Source of the DNA: Pseudofrankia saprophytica
Lineage (GTDB): Bacteria; Actinomycetota; Actinomycetes; Frankiales; Frankiaceae
DNA length: 64,000 nucleotides
NCBI RefSeq assembly: GCF_000235425.2
Contig: NZ_KI912266.1
Coordinates: 3,229,671-3,293,670, forward strand
Reading direction: 5' to 3'
Program-made: the position numbers and the translations under genes
Part shown: one piece after another, positions 16,650 to 25,900 of the stretch
How positions within the stretch are numbered: position 1 is the stretch's first letter
Layout: every line of letters begins with the position of its first letter
Notes under the pieces: generated by a model
Database searches by the model: none
What the model was told of the DNA's origin: nothing
Seen by the model: only the letters and a program-made list of their open reading frames with translations

Positions 16650-16969
16650 GTCAGGTCTCCCGATAGGCCGAGGGGCGAATTGATCTGTTTGCCAGCGGAT
16701 TGAAGGGACGTGGTCGCGCCGCGAGCTGACGTCCGTGGCTACCGGGATCCGTACTGCGAAGCCGTCGCGAGCGTCTCCGACCTGGCGGCGGACGCCGAGA
16801 GGACCGGCGATCCAAGGCAGCCCCGCTGCCCGGGCTGGAGATGTCTGCGGCCCTGTTCGGAGGACCCCGGCTGGTGCCACGCCGTTTCGTGGTGGGCAGG
16901 TACCAGCCGGGGTCACCGGCCGTACGGGTGTGCCTCCGGTTCTGGGCTGACGGAGCGGGGCGCGTCCTG
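16650..16969. other. Region without a recognisable gene
   Basis: Between the VOC gene start and the oxidoreductase gene end. Open frames here are arginine-rich antisense or shadow frames. It should hold the promoter of the VOC gene. Confidence 0.45.
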
Positions 16970-17917
16970 TCAGTCGTCGATCTCGACGACGATCTTTCCA
17001 CGGGCGGTGCCGCTGGCGAGGGTGGCGAGCCCGTCGGTGGCCTGCTCGAGGGGCAGGACGGTGGTGACGTCGACCTTCAACCTGCCGGCGGCGGCCTGCT
17101 CGGCGAGCTCCGCGACGACCTCACGGACGGGAGCGGCCATGACGCCGGTGCCGGTCAGACCGACGGCGGCGAGGGCCTGTTCGTCGGCGGCGCCCAGGGT
17201 GCTGGCGACCTTGCCACCCTTGCGGACCGCGCCGAGGGGTGCACTGTCGGCGGTGTAGGCGACGAGGTCGATCAGGGCGTCGACACCGTCGGGATACGCG
17301 GCGTGCACCTGCTCGATGACTGAGCCGGCGGTGTAGTCGATGACGATGGTCGCACCCAGCGCGGTCAGTCGATCGGCGTCCACCGCGGTGCTGGTGGCCA
17401 CGACCGTGACGCCGTGGGCCGCGAGCAGTTGGACGACGTAGGAACCCACGCCACCGCTGGCGCCGACGACGAGGACAGTCTGGCCTTGCTCGGGCTCGAC
17501 GGCGTCGACGGCGGCCTTGGCGGCGGCCGCGGCGAGGGGAAGCGCCGCGGCCGTGGTGAAGCTGAGACCGGCTGGCTTGCGGGTGACCGCGGCGGCGGGC
17601 AGCAGTGCGTACTCGGCGAGGGTGCCGGCCTGGATCGGCGGAGCTAGCAGCATGTGGCCGATCACCTCGTCGCCGACGGCGACGTGGGTGACGCCGGCTC
17701 CGACCGCCTCGACGACGCCCGCGGCGTCACGGCCGAGGACCAGCGGGTACATGTGCGGCAGCATCTCGGCCATCATCCCGGCGGCCAGGGCGTTGTCGAG
17801 GGCGTTGAGACCGGCCGCCTTCACCCGGACCAGGACCGTGTCCTCGATCGGTCCCGGGATGGGCAGGTCGGACAGACGAGGCTGCTCGCCCGCGGCCGGG
17901 ACATTCAATGCGCGCAT
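16970..17917 (-). CDS. Quinone-oxidoreductase-type NADP-dependent oxidoreductase (zinc-free MDR)
   Basis: A 315-aa medium-chain dehydrogenase/reductase. The GroES-like N-terminal domain reads VRVKAAGLNALDNALAAGMM, then LVLGRDAAGVVEAVGAGVT. The Rossmann domain has VLVVGASGGVGSYVVQLLAA, the nucleotide-binding Gly motif. The zinc-binding Cys set of alcohol dehydrogenases is absent, as in quinone oxidoreductases. ATG 17917 begins the family-typical MRALNVPAAGE. It is transcribed divergently from a MarR-type gene, and the intergenic region holds two palindromes, a layout typical of a repressor controlling an electrophile- or quinone-detoxifying enzyme. Confidence 0.92.
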   Translation of the reverse strand: MRALNVPAAGEQPRLSDLPIPGPIEDTVLVRVKAAGLNALDNALAAGMMAEMLPHMYPLVLGRDAAGVVEAVGAGVTHVAVGDEVIGHMLLAPPIQAGTLAEYALLPAAAVTRKPAGLSFTTAAALPLAAAAAKAAVDAVEPEQGQTVLVVGASGGVGSYVVQLLAAHGVTVVATSTAVDADRLTALGATIVIDYTAGSVIEQVHAAYPDGVDALIDLVAYTADSAPLGAVRKGGKVASTLGAADEQALAAVGLTGTGVMAAPVREVVAELAEQAAAGRLKVDVTTVLPLEQATDGLATLASGTARGKIVVEIDD

Positions 17918-18008
17918 GTGTGCTCCGTAGCAGATCGGGATCGATGACGACCCAGGCGGGTGGGTGAGTGTCGCGGCTCGGCTCTTCGCCGCGGCCGGCC
18001 AGTGCTCA

Positions 18009-18058
18009 AGTTGAAGCTTCAACTCAAACCTAGAGAGCATCACTTGAAGTGTCAAGTG
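18009..18058. promoter_or_regulatory. Paired palindromic operators between oxidoreductase and MarR genes
   Basis: Two palindromes lie in the divergent intergenic region: AGTTGAAGCTTCAACT (18009-18024, perfect) and CACTTGA-N4-TCAAGTG (18041-18058, perfect arms). Both contain TTGAA/TTCAA-type half sites of the kind bound by MarR dimers. Position suggests autoregulation and repression of the oxidoreductase. Confidence 0.7.
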
Positions 18059-18102
18059 ACCAACGGGTTGGTTTGGTTGATGGTTCAAGCTAGGCTGATG
18101 GC

Positions 18103-18594
18103 GTGGACGCGCAGCAGCCGCGCTGGCTGACCGACGAGGAGATGCAGATCTGGCTGACCCTGGCCAGGGTGCTGATCAGGCTTCCGGCCGCACTCGACGA
18201 CCAGCTCCAGCGGGACGCTGGGATCAGCCACTTCGAGTACCAGGTGCTGGCCGGGCTGTCCGGAGCCCCCGGGTGCACCCTGCGGATGAGCGTCCTGGCC
18301 GTCTTCGCCAACGGATCACTCTCCCGGCTTTCTCACGTGATCGGGCGGCTGGAGAAGGCGGGCTGGGTACGCCGCGCACCGGACCCCGGCGACGGTCGCT
18401 ACACCCTGGCGATCCTCACGGACGCGGGCCGGGAGAAAGTCGTCGCGACCGCCCCCGGGCACGTCGAAGCAGTCCGCGCCCTGGTCTTCGATCCCCTCAC
18501 TCGCACGCAGCAGCGGCAGTTGGGCGACATCGGGCGCCGCATCGCTCACACCGTCGACCCCGCCGGAAGCGACCTCGACAAGCTCACCAGCTGA
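18103..18594 (+). CDS. MarR-family transcriptional regulator
   Basis: A 163-aa winged-helix regulator. The DNA-binding part reads ISHFEYQVLAGLSGAPGC, then SLSRLSHVIGRLEKAGWVRR with the wing DPGDGRYTLAILTDAGRE, all typical of MarR. It starts at GTG 18103, 45 bases after the second palindrome. MarR proteins repress divergent genes until a small aromatic or oxidising ligand binds; the oxidoreductase across the intergenic region is the likely target. A MITE begins two bases after the stop codon. Confidence 0.92.
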   Translation: MDAQQPRWLTDEEMQIWLTLARVLIRLPAALDDQLQRDAGISHFEYQVLAGLSGAPGCTLRMSVLAVFANGSLSRLSHVIGRLEKAGWVRRAPDPGDGRYTLAILTDAGREKVVATAPGHVEAVRALVFDPLTRTQQRQLGDIGRRIAHTVDPAGSDLDKLTS

Positions 18595-18596
18595 CA

Positions 18597-18770
18597 GGGC
18601 ACTGTTGCATCCGGCGAAGCCAGGCGATCTTGACAGGAAATTTTGTCGCGCGAAGCCCGCGGGGACCACCGATCGGACTCGCGGGGGCGGTCGGTCGAGC
18701 CGTCAGAACGCCTGGTCGCGAGAAGATTTACGGCCAAGATCTCCCGGCTTGCCTGGATGCAACAGTGCCC
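18597..18770. mobile_element. 174-bp MITE-like element
   Basis: The two ends are imperfect inverted repeats of 36 bases with 31 matches, the outer 16 (GGGCACTGTTGCATCC) being identical. The interior has no gene. The terminal sequence resembles the ends of the IS6 copies here, so an IS of this group may mobilise it. It sits between the MarR stop codon and an RHS-repeat fragment. Confidence 0.75.
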
Positions 18771-19002
18771 CTCCATCGACTACCACGGCGGCACCGGCGC
18801 GATCCGGGCCTTCGACTACGACCAGCTCGGCCGGATCACCTCCGACACGGCCAGCGGCCCCGGCGGGACGCTGCGCGCCCAGACCTACGGATACGACGAC
18901 AACGACAACCTGACCTCGACCACAATCACCGGGTCCGGCGTCGCCGGCGCTGGTACCCAGAGTTACGGCTACAACAGATCAGCGACTACGCCAAATCGTT
19001 GA
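18771..19002 (+). pseudogene. RHS/YD-repeat protein fragment
   Basis: The frame reads FDYDQLGRITSDTASG, TYGYDDNDNLTSTT and TQSYGYN, which are YD repeats of RHS-type proteins, large secreted or surface shells that often carry C-terminal toxins. Only about 75 residues remain, without start or toxin domain. After about 18975 another frame reads SDYAKSLTGQRCLKW and ends GYTFVPP at 19064, apparently the tail of an unrelated gene. The MITE at the left junction suggests how the rest was lost. Confidence 0.65.
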
Positions 19003-19154
19003 CCGGGCAACGTTGCCTGAAGTGGCACTGGAAGAGCCGGGGCTACACGTTCGTCCCACCCTAAGGCTCTGCACGGCCCGCTCCACCGCGGCCACGTGCG
19101 CGCCCGCCGGCGGCCAAGGCCACGATCTGGCCGCCGGCGGTGCGGGAGGACGCT

Positions 19155-20360
19155 TCAGGCCCGATGCCACCAGGCGTGCGCGAAGGCGTCAGGGAGGTTG
19201 GCCCGGTATTCGAACACCATCGCAGGGTGGCCGTTGATCGTCGAGGCCGCCGGGGCGTGGCCGCCCAGGGGACCCTCGCCGAGGATGTGGGCGCGGGCCT
19301 CGCCCCAGGTCTGAGCCGACGGCACGGCCCCGGAGCCCCAGTCGCCGGCCCAGGCGGGCACCGCTCGCCCGCCGATCGCCGCGTCGGCCGCCGGGCGCAC
19401 GGCCGGCCGCATCGCGGCGAGGATCCGCGCCGGCGGCGTCTTGGGCAGGACCTCCCACATGGTCTTGGCCGCCAGGAGGTTCAGCGCCCGGGGGTGCTTG
19501 GTCCAGACCTGGGCCAGCCTCAGGACCGCGGACATCACGAGCGCGTAGCCGACCTTCTCGCGCTCGTCCAGCGTGCCCAGGCCGGGGTCACCGGTGAACC
19601 TCTCCACGTACCACGGCAGGGTCAGGTACTGGTGGACCTGGAACTTGGCGCGGTCGGCCGCCGTGACCCCGGTGCCGATCTCCAGTGCGGGGACGCCGAC
19701 CGTGGCATGCTTCGACGTTCCCTGGACGGACCCGCCGCCGTCGATCCGGTGCACGACCTGTCCTGGGTTGAAGATAGTGATCTGATAGGCGCCGACCTCC
19801 TGGGTCACCAACGCGCGCCCGACCGACTGCTCGATCGTCGAGATCACGGCCCGCAGAGCGCGCACGCGCCTGTCCCAGCCGTCGTCGTCGGCCCGTTCGG
19901 TCGGCGTCGTCCGGAGCTCGATCGTGAAGACGCCCGGGCTCACCTGGAGATCCTTCGTGATCTGGACGAGCACCCCCTGGTCGCCGAGCCGGGTCACGGT
20001 CCCGAACAGGTTCCAGTCGCTCGCCGACATGCGGACGAACGCTGGCAACTCCTCCTCCGTGCCGAGCGACACGCCGGTGAACGCGGTGCGATAGTCATGC
20101 CGCGCGAAGTCCTGCTCTGCGACCGCCGAGCGGGCCATCACGTTCTGATAGATGTCGGCAAACATGGCCGAAGTCTTTGTCTTCAACTCGGTGATCTTGG
20201 CGAGCGTCTCCGCGTTCGCCTGTGCTGCCTGCGCCGCCCGCGCCATCTCCTCGAGTTCCTGCAGGTTGGCGAGAAGATTGGCAATCTCGTTCCTCTGGGT
20301 CTGGTTCGCGTAGTCGTCGAAGCCGAACGGCACTCGCTGCGCCGCCGTGCGTTCTGCCAT
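19155..20360 (-). CDS. Hypothetical protein, 401 aa
   Basis: The frame has strong actinobacterial codon bias and a GGAGG nine bases before ATG 20360, so it is a real gene. I do not recognise a family. Residues about 10-75 are predicted helical and rich in Ala/Glu (NLLANLQELEEMARAAQ), possibly a coiled coil. The rest is mixed, with a hydrophilic centre (TIELRTTPTERADDDGWDRR) and a C-terminal part ending NLPDAFAHAWWHRA. No signal peptide or membrane segment is seen. Nearby remnants belong to defence- or toxin-like genes (RHS, nucleotidyltransferase), so it may be an accessory gene of the same class. No partner can be named. Confidence 0.7.
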   Translation of the reverse strand: MAERTAAQRVPFGFDDYANQTQRNEIANLLANLQELEEMARAAQAAQANAETLAKITELKTKTSAMFADIYQNVMARSAVAEQDFARHDYRTAFTGVSLGTEEELPAFVRMSASDWNLFGTVTRLGDQGVLVQITKDLQVSPGVFTIELRTTPTERADDDGWDRRVRALRAVISTIEQSVGRALVTQEVGAYQITIFNPGQVVHRIDGGGSVQGTSKHATVGVPALEIGTGVTAADRAKFQVHQYLTLPWYVERFTGDPGLGTLDEREKVGYALVMSAVLRLAQVWTKHPRALNLLAAKTMWEVLPKTPPARILAAMRPAVRPAADAAIGGRAVPAWAGDWGSGAVPSAQTWGEARAHILGEGPLGGHAPAASTINGHPAMVFEYRANLPDAFAHAWWHRA

Positions 20361-20567
20361 CGCCCGCATCCTCCACCTGGTGCGCCATTGGGTCATCGTG
20401 GCGCACGCCAGTGACAATGCGCCGGGATGGTGGGTAAGGGCGCCCGCCGCCCAGCGCATAATGCCCGCCCACCCGGTGGCTCCGGGAGCCGAACGAAGAA
20501 AGTCGGAATATCCGCCCGCAATCTCCGGTATGTCACTACCGCAGCGTGCCGCCCGGCGCCCGGCTCG

Positions 20568-20807
20568 TCCCAGGAAGTCAGCCGGATCGGGCGGCTGCGG
20601 GAGGCACCCGCCGGTGAGGCCAGCCACCATCACGACACGGCGGTCCCGGAACAGTCCCTCCCGCTGCCCGGCGAGAGCGCCAGGGGGAGTGTCCGGGTCC
20701 GGCCCGATGTCCAGGCCGCCGGTGAGCTGAGGAGTGTCCTGGAGGCGTGTGCAGGCTCCTCCGACGATGGCGTACGGGACCTGGTGTTCGGCGACCATGC
20801 CGTGCAT
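20568..20807 (-). pseudogene. Nucleotidyltransferase-like fragment (MNT/AbiEii type), degenerate
   Basis: The frame begins MVAEHQVPYAIVGGACTRLQ, then LTGGLDIGPDPD, which matches the start of small nucleotidyltransferases (vVGG-x-A ... T-x-D-x-D). The first catalytic Asp of the T-x-D-x-D motif is Gly here. After about 40 residues the similarity is lost. It starts 39 bases after the small gene at 20847-21098, so the two look like a former two-gene module, as in nucleotidyltransferase toxin-antitoxin pairs. Confidence 0.5.
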
Positions 20808-20846
20808 CCCGGAGAGCTGGAGGCGGGGGCGGGCGGGTTTTGTCCG

Positions 20847-21098
20847 TCACTCGGTGATCAGGCGGGCGTCGGTGAAGACGGCGGGCTCGTCCATGAGCAT
20901 CTCGAGGCGTTCGGTGGGTGGCGGTGCGAGGATCGCCTTGACCTGGCTGCGGATTGCCGGGTCCGACTGGTAGGTGGTCCGGCTGATCGTCGTCGTCAGT
21001 CTTTGCGTGCGTTGACGTGCGAGCTCGGCTCGCTGCCGGAGGTAGGCGGAGCGTGCGGCGGGATCCGTCGGTGGGTCGAGGGGATCGTCGATGTTCAT
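20847..21098 (-). CDS. Small conserved hypothetical protein, paralogue of the gene at 9281-9541
   Basis: An 83-aa acidic protein beginning MNIDDPLDPPTDPAARSAYL. ATG 21098 is six bases after GGGAGG, a strong ribosome site. Similarity to the 9281 gene extends over its whole length. Predicted mostly helical, with a QSDP turn in the middle. Known domain: none recognised. It lies just upstream of a nucleotidyltransferase remnant on the same strand, so an antitoxin or regulatory-partner role is plausible but inferred only from position. Confidence 0.7.
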   Translation of the reverse strand: MNIDDPLDPPTDPAARSAYLRQRAELARQRTQRLTTTISRTTYQSDPAIRSQVKAILAPPPTERLEMLMDEPAVFTDARLITE

Positions 21099-21186
21099 GG
21101 CAGGCCTCCCTGAGTAGCCCTGAACAGCTGAGCACCTGAAGACCGACGTGGCACGGCGGTGGTAGGCCTGGATCCGCAACTCGCAG

Positions 21187-21689
21187 GTGATGCCTGACAG
21201 GTCTGACCAGGCCAGCCGCATTGACGCGAGGTGGCGGCAAAACTTGCCGAGCCGCGGGTTCGCAAGGTCATCGGCCCGCTTCTCGCGGGCGATCCGCTCG
21301 TCCTCGATGCCTACGACGACGACCTCAGCTACGTCCGGGACCTCGGCCTCATCGCGCCCACCGCTCCGGTACGGCCGGCGAACCCGATCTACCGTGAGGT
21401 CATAGCCCGGGTTCTGTCGTCGAGTATCCAGGAAAGCGTGACGGCGAACCCGCACTCGTTTATCCGCCCCGACAGAACATTCGATCTTCCCAAGATGCTT
21501 GACGAGTTCGCGGACTGGTGGGTCGAGAACGGGGAGTTCCTTACCAGCAGCGGCTACTACAGCGAGGCCGCCCCGCAGCTCATCCTGATGGGCTATCTGC
21601 AGCGTGTCGTGAACGGCGGCGGCCAGGTCGAGCCAGCCCGAGGCGGGCGGCCCGCCCGGCAGGGGAGCGGATCCCGAGCGCGGGCCTGA
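21187..21689 (+). pseudogene. ATP-binding (AAA-like) protein, C-terminal fragment
   Basis: From about 21243 the frame reads AEPRVRKVIGPLLAGDPL, VRDLGLIAP, ANPIYREVIARVL and LDEFADWWVENGEFL, the region after the ATPase core in bacterial AAA-like proteins that end in a PD-(D/E)XK-type nuclease domain. The Walker motifs and the nuclease end are missing. The preceding codons (RSDQASRIDA) continue the family in another frame, so there is a frameshift near 21225. The fragment is not functional. Confidence 0.55.
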
Positions 21690-21831
21690 ACCTCGGCTGG
21701 AAGCGGAGACTCCTGTCGCGCCGAAGACGGAGGTAGATGCCCATTGACGCCGTGGATAGGGCGTGGCTACGTACGAGTCCCTCCGCCACCAGTGGCGCAT
21801 CGACGCAGGTCAAGCGGCATGTCGATCTCTA

Positions 21832-21912
21832 AAGGGCAAGTTCATGCAAATATTCGAGGGGACGAATCAGATCCAGCGCCTGGTGATCAGTCGGCACTTG
21901 GCAAGGGCTTGA
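21832..21912 (+). pseudogene. Acyl-CoA dehydrogenase, last 26 codons
   Basis: The codons KFMQIFEGTNQIQRLVISRH and LARA end at a stop at 21910-21912. This is the near-invariant C-terminal segment of acyl-CoA dehydrogenases (QIFEGTNQIQR). Nothing upstream continues it. It marks a deletion or insertion boundary. Confidence 0.8.
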
Positions 21913-22198
21913 TCAGAGGCTGTTCCCGCAGGTCAGAGGCTCCAGCCGGGGTCGGGAATGTCTCGTGATCGGCTCTGGCGCACATTCGGTGGTGACGTGC
22001 AGTGATTGTGTTGCGCAACGTCGCCCGCGTCGGCTTCGTCGCGTTTTGTAGCTTTCCAAGGCAGTGTGGCGGCAACTGTCCGAGCGTTCCGTGGCCGAGG
22101 AGTCACGCGCCTGCTGCCGGGTATGGGGCAGGTGGATATGGCATTCATCGGTCCGGCTTTGTCCCGCTCGGGCCCCGCCGTGGAGTGGGGAGAAGCAG

Positions 22199-22885
22199 AT
22201 GAGCAATGGCATCGATGGCTCCGATCCTTCCGCGGCCGGCGGACGCTCCGAACCTGATCGTTCCGGCTACCGGGTGCCGCCGCGGTCCGACGACCCATCC
22301 ATGACGTCCTATGACGCGGACTGGTGGGCTGACGCCGGCCCGGCGCGGAGCAGACGGCCGGAGAGGTCGTCGGGTGCCGCGCGGGATGTGGCGGACAGGT
22401 CGCAGACCGTCCAGCCGGCGGGACGGCGGGACAGTGGTGACTGGTATGAGGTGCGCCAGGGGTACGCCACGGTCGTGGGCCAGGCGCGCGGAATCACGCA
22501 ACGCCAGGAAAGCTACGGGGACAACCAGTCGTCCACCGTCCTGACCTTCCGGCTGGAGCGCTACGACACCGACGGCAACCGGCTTCGCCCGGTTCCCGTT
22601 CAGATGCGGACGATCGGTTTTGACGGAGCCCTCGGTGACGGTGATGAGATCCTGGTGTCCGGCCAGTGGAAGGACGGCACGCTACACAGCCAGCGGATGG
22701 AGAACCTGACGACGGGCGGGGCCGTCAAGGGCCGGTCGATAAAGAAGATGCTGCTGATCTGCCTGGCCGCCCTGGTGGCCATGGCGGTGGTGATCGGTGG
22801 TTTCGCGATCTACTCGGAGCATTCTCAGACGCAGAATTTCTGCGAACAGGCCGCGCATGAGGGAATCAGACCGCCGATGTGCTGA
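22199..22885 (+). CDS. Membrane-anchored protein with OB-like domain, first gene of the HerA operon
   Basis: A 228-aa protein. Residues 1-80 are polar and disordered. Residues about 85-180 form a beta-rich domain (GYATVVGQARGITQRQES, TVLTFRLERYDTDGNRL, LGDGDEILVSGQWKDGTL) resembling an OB fold. A single membrane segment (MLLICLAALVAMAVVIGGFA) follows near residue 185, and a short tail with two cysteines ends the protein. The topology puts the OB-like domain in the cytosol if the tail is outside. ATG 22199 has GGGGAG seven bases upstream. The ATPase gene starts 56 bases after its stop. It may recruit nucleic acid or the ATPase to the membrane; no family name is recognised. Confidence 0.75.
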   Translation: MSNGIDGSDPSAAGGRSEPDRSGYRVPPRSDDPSMTSYDADWWADAGPARSRRPERSSGAARDVADRSQTVQPAGRRDSGDWYEVRQGYATVVGQARGITQRQESYGDNQSSTVLTFRLERYDTDGNRLRPVPVQMRTIGFDGALGDGDEILVSGQWKDGTLHSQRMENLTTGGAVKGRSIKKMLLICLAALVAMAVVIGGFAIYSEHSQTQNFCEQAAHEGIRPPMC

Positions 22886-22941
22886 AAGCGTCCTGACGAA
22901 CCCGGCTCGCTGGTCGGGCGGGTGAGGAGTGCGAGGCGTTC

Positions 22942-25900
22942 ATGACGATGCCCACCGGCGTCACCACCGACAGCGTCGACTATCTGCAGCGGATGTCCGT
23001 GGCACCCAGCCTGGAGGTGCCGTTCACCGTCGGCGATCCCGACGCGCGGCGGATCCTGCGGATACGCGGGGTGGGCCGCTCGGACCGTGACCCGCGACGG
23101 CCCCAGCCTCGGGAGCTGGAGGAGCCCTGGCGGGCTCGTACCGCAGATCTGATCACCGGTCTGTACGGGCACCGGGTCCCGCTGGCGTTCGAGATCGACG
23201 GCACCCCGGCCGGGGTGCGGGTACGGCTGGGCACGTGGTCGTCGACAGCACCACCGACGGAGACCCAGGACCGTCGACGGGACGTGCTGGCGGCGGTGCT
23301 GGCTGGTCTCTACAGCTCGACAAGCGCCGAGGAAGAGCCGGCGACAGTCAGCAGCCCACTTCCCGCCGGACCGATGCACGGCGGCGCCCCGCTCGGCGGG
23401 TTCGCGCTCGGTGTGCCCGACCCCACCGGTATCCAGGAGCAGGACGGTTCCGCGCCGATCGACCGGATCATCGCCGCCCTCAGCGGCACGACCTGGTCGA
23501 TGCTGGTGCTCGCGCACCCCCTGTCCGAACACGGCGTCGCGCGGGTGCGCCAGCAGGTCCTCAACGAGCTGCGGGCCATCGCGACCGAGGCCGAGGCGGA
23601 GGGCGCTCCCAGCCCGCTGGCCGAGCACTACGTCGATCTGCTGAAGGCGACCCTCACGCACCTCGGGGACGGACTGGCCACCGGTGCCTGGCGTACCGGT
23701 GTGTACCTGCTCGGCGACGATCAGAGCTACCCGAGGCTCGCGGCGGCCTGGCGCAGTGTCTTCTCCGGAGTGCGGTCTCTGCCGGAACCGGTACGGGTGC
23801 ACGACCTGCCCGAAGCGGTCGACCTCGCCCAGGACTGGGCACTGCCGGACCAGCCCGGCGAGCCCGGCCCCGGCCTGTACCGGCGGCCCTTCGAGCTGCA
23901 GTCGCTGCTGACCACGACGCAGCTGGCCGCCTACGCCCACCTGCCGGAACTGGAGACGCCCGGTTTCATGGTCGAGACCGTGGCCCGGTTCGACACGGCC
24001 CCGGCCGACGGGCGCGCGGACGGGCTGCCGGTCGGGCGGATCGTGCAGCGGGGAAGGGAACTGGCGAGCGAGTACCGGGTCAGTCTCGCCTCGCTCACCC
24101 GGCACGCGTTCGTCGCCGGTGTCACGGGCTCCGGAAAGTCGAACACCGTGCTGTCGCTGCTGGCCGCCGCGGACCGCGCGCAGGTGCCGTTCCTCGTGGT
24201 CGAACCCACGAAGACCGAATACCGGGCGCTCCTCGCGCACCCCACCATCGGGCCGCGCCTGCGGGTGTTCACCGCCGGGAAGCTCGCCTCACCACTGCTA
24301 CTCAACCCGTTCGAGGTCCCCACCGGCACCGCCGTCAGCGAGCACCTTGACCTCGTCCGGGCCGCCTTCACCGCTGCCTTCGGGATGTGGACACCGCTGC
24401 CGCAGATCCTCGAGCGCTGCCTGCACGAGGTCTACACCGACCGCGGCTGGGACCTGCGCACCAACGAGAACTCCAGGCTGCGGCCGGGCGACGAGACCGC
24501 GCTCGCGTACCCGACCCTGGCCGACCTCACCGCCAAGGTGAAGGACGTGATCCCGACACTCGGCTACGAGGACCGGATCGCTGGCGACATGCGGGCCGCC
24601 CTGGTCACCCGTCTGGAGGGGCTGCGCGCCGGCGGCAAGGGCGCGATGCTCGACGTCGTCCGCTCCCTGCCCTGCGAGGAACTGTTCGGGCAGCCGACTG
24701 TGCTGGAACTGGAGGCACTGGGCGACGACGGCGACAAGGCCTTCCTCGCGGCGCTGATCCTCATCCGGCTGGCGGAGTACCGGCGGGCGCAGGGGCAGCG
24801 GCCGAGCCTGGCCCACCTGTTGGTGATCGAGGAGGCGCACCGGCTGCTCGCCAACGTCCAGCCGACCACCTCGGAGGAGTCCGCGGACCCACGCGGCAAG
24901 GCCGTCGAGACGTTCTCCAACCTGCTGTCCGAGATCCGCGCCTACGGGCAGGGCGTGATCGCTGCCGACCAGATCCCGGTCCAGCTCGCCGCCGGCGTCA
25001 TGAAGAACACCGACCTCAAGATCGCCCATCGGATCGTCTCCGCGGACGACCGGGAGGCGATGGGCCGCGCCATGGTGATGGACGACGACCAGATCCGCGC
25101 CCTGGCCACCCTCGGCGTGGGCGAGGCGGCCGTGTTCAGCACCGGCGAGGACGCCCCCATGCTGGTGCGGATTCCTTTGGTCAAGGACCGGCTGACGACC
25201 ACCTGGCCCGCGGACGGCGACGTCGCCCGGCACATGGCCGGCTGGCGCCAGGACGCGGCGATGGCAACACTCTTCCTGCCGAGATCGTTCTGCGCGGACA
25301 CCTGCGCGGACGCGCCGGAGGCGTGCGCCGCCGCCCGGCGCATGACCGGTGACGACTATGTCCAACGCACCATCGCCCGCGTCGTCCTCGCCACCATCGA
25401 GGAGAGTGGCGCGCTCGACCGGCTGTGGGGGGACCTGGCGGCCGTCGTCAGCGCCCGCCGGCCACCGGAGATGGGCGAGCACGAGCTGCTGCGCGCGGTG
25501 GCCGGGCACGGCGCCGACTGGTATGCCGAGCGGCGCGGAGCGCAGGGGGCGTGGACCTACGCCGACACGGCGCAGGTGGAGGAGCTGTTGCGCGAGATGC
25601 TCCTCGACAAGGTCGACGGCGGCGCCGGCGCGGCGACAGCGCGCCGGCGAGCGGCGTTTCAGGCCGCCGCCCGCCGCCTGCACCAACGAACGTTCGCGCC
25701 CTACCCGGTCTGCGAGATGGTCTGCGCCCAGGACCCGCCGCTGTGCCTGTACCGCTCGGCCGTCGCCGACGTCGTGGCCAGCGGGCGGTACCAGCAGTCG
25801 TGGCTGGGCGCGGACACCGCGGACAGCGCGGACGCCGGACCATGCGGGCCCCGGCGGAAGCAGACCTGGGACGTCTGCCAGGACGCCGCCTACGAGATCA

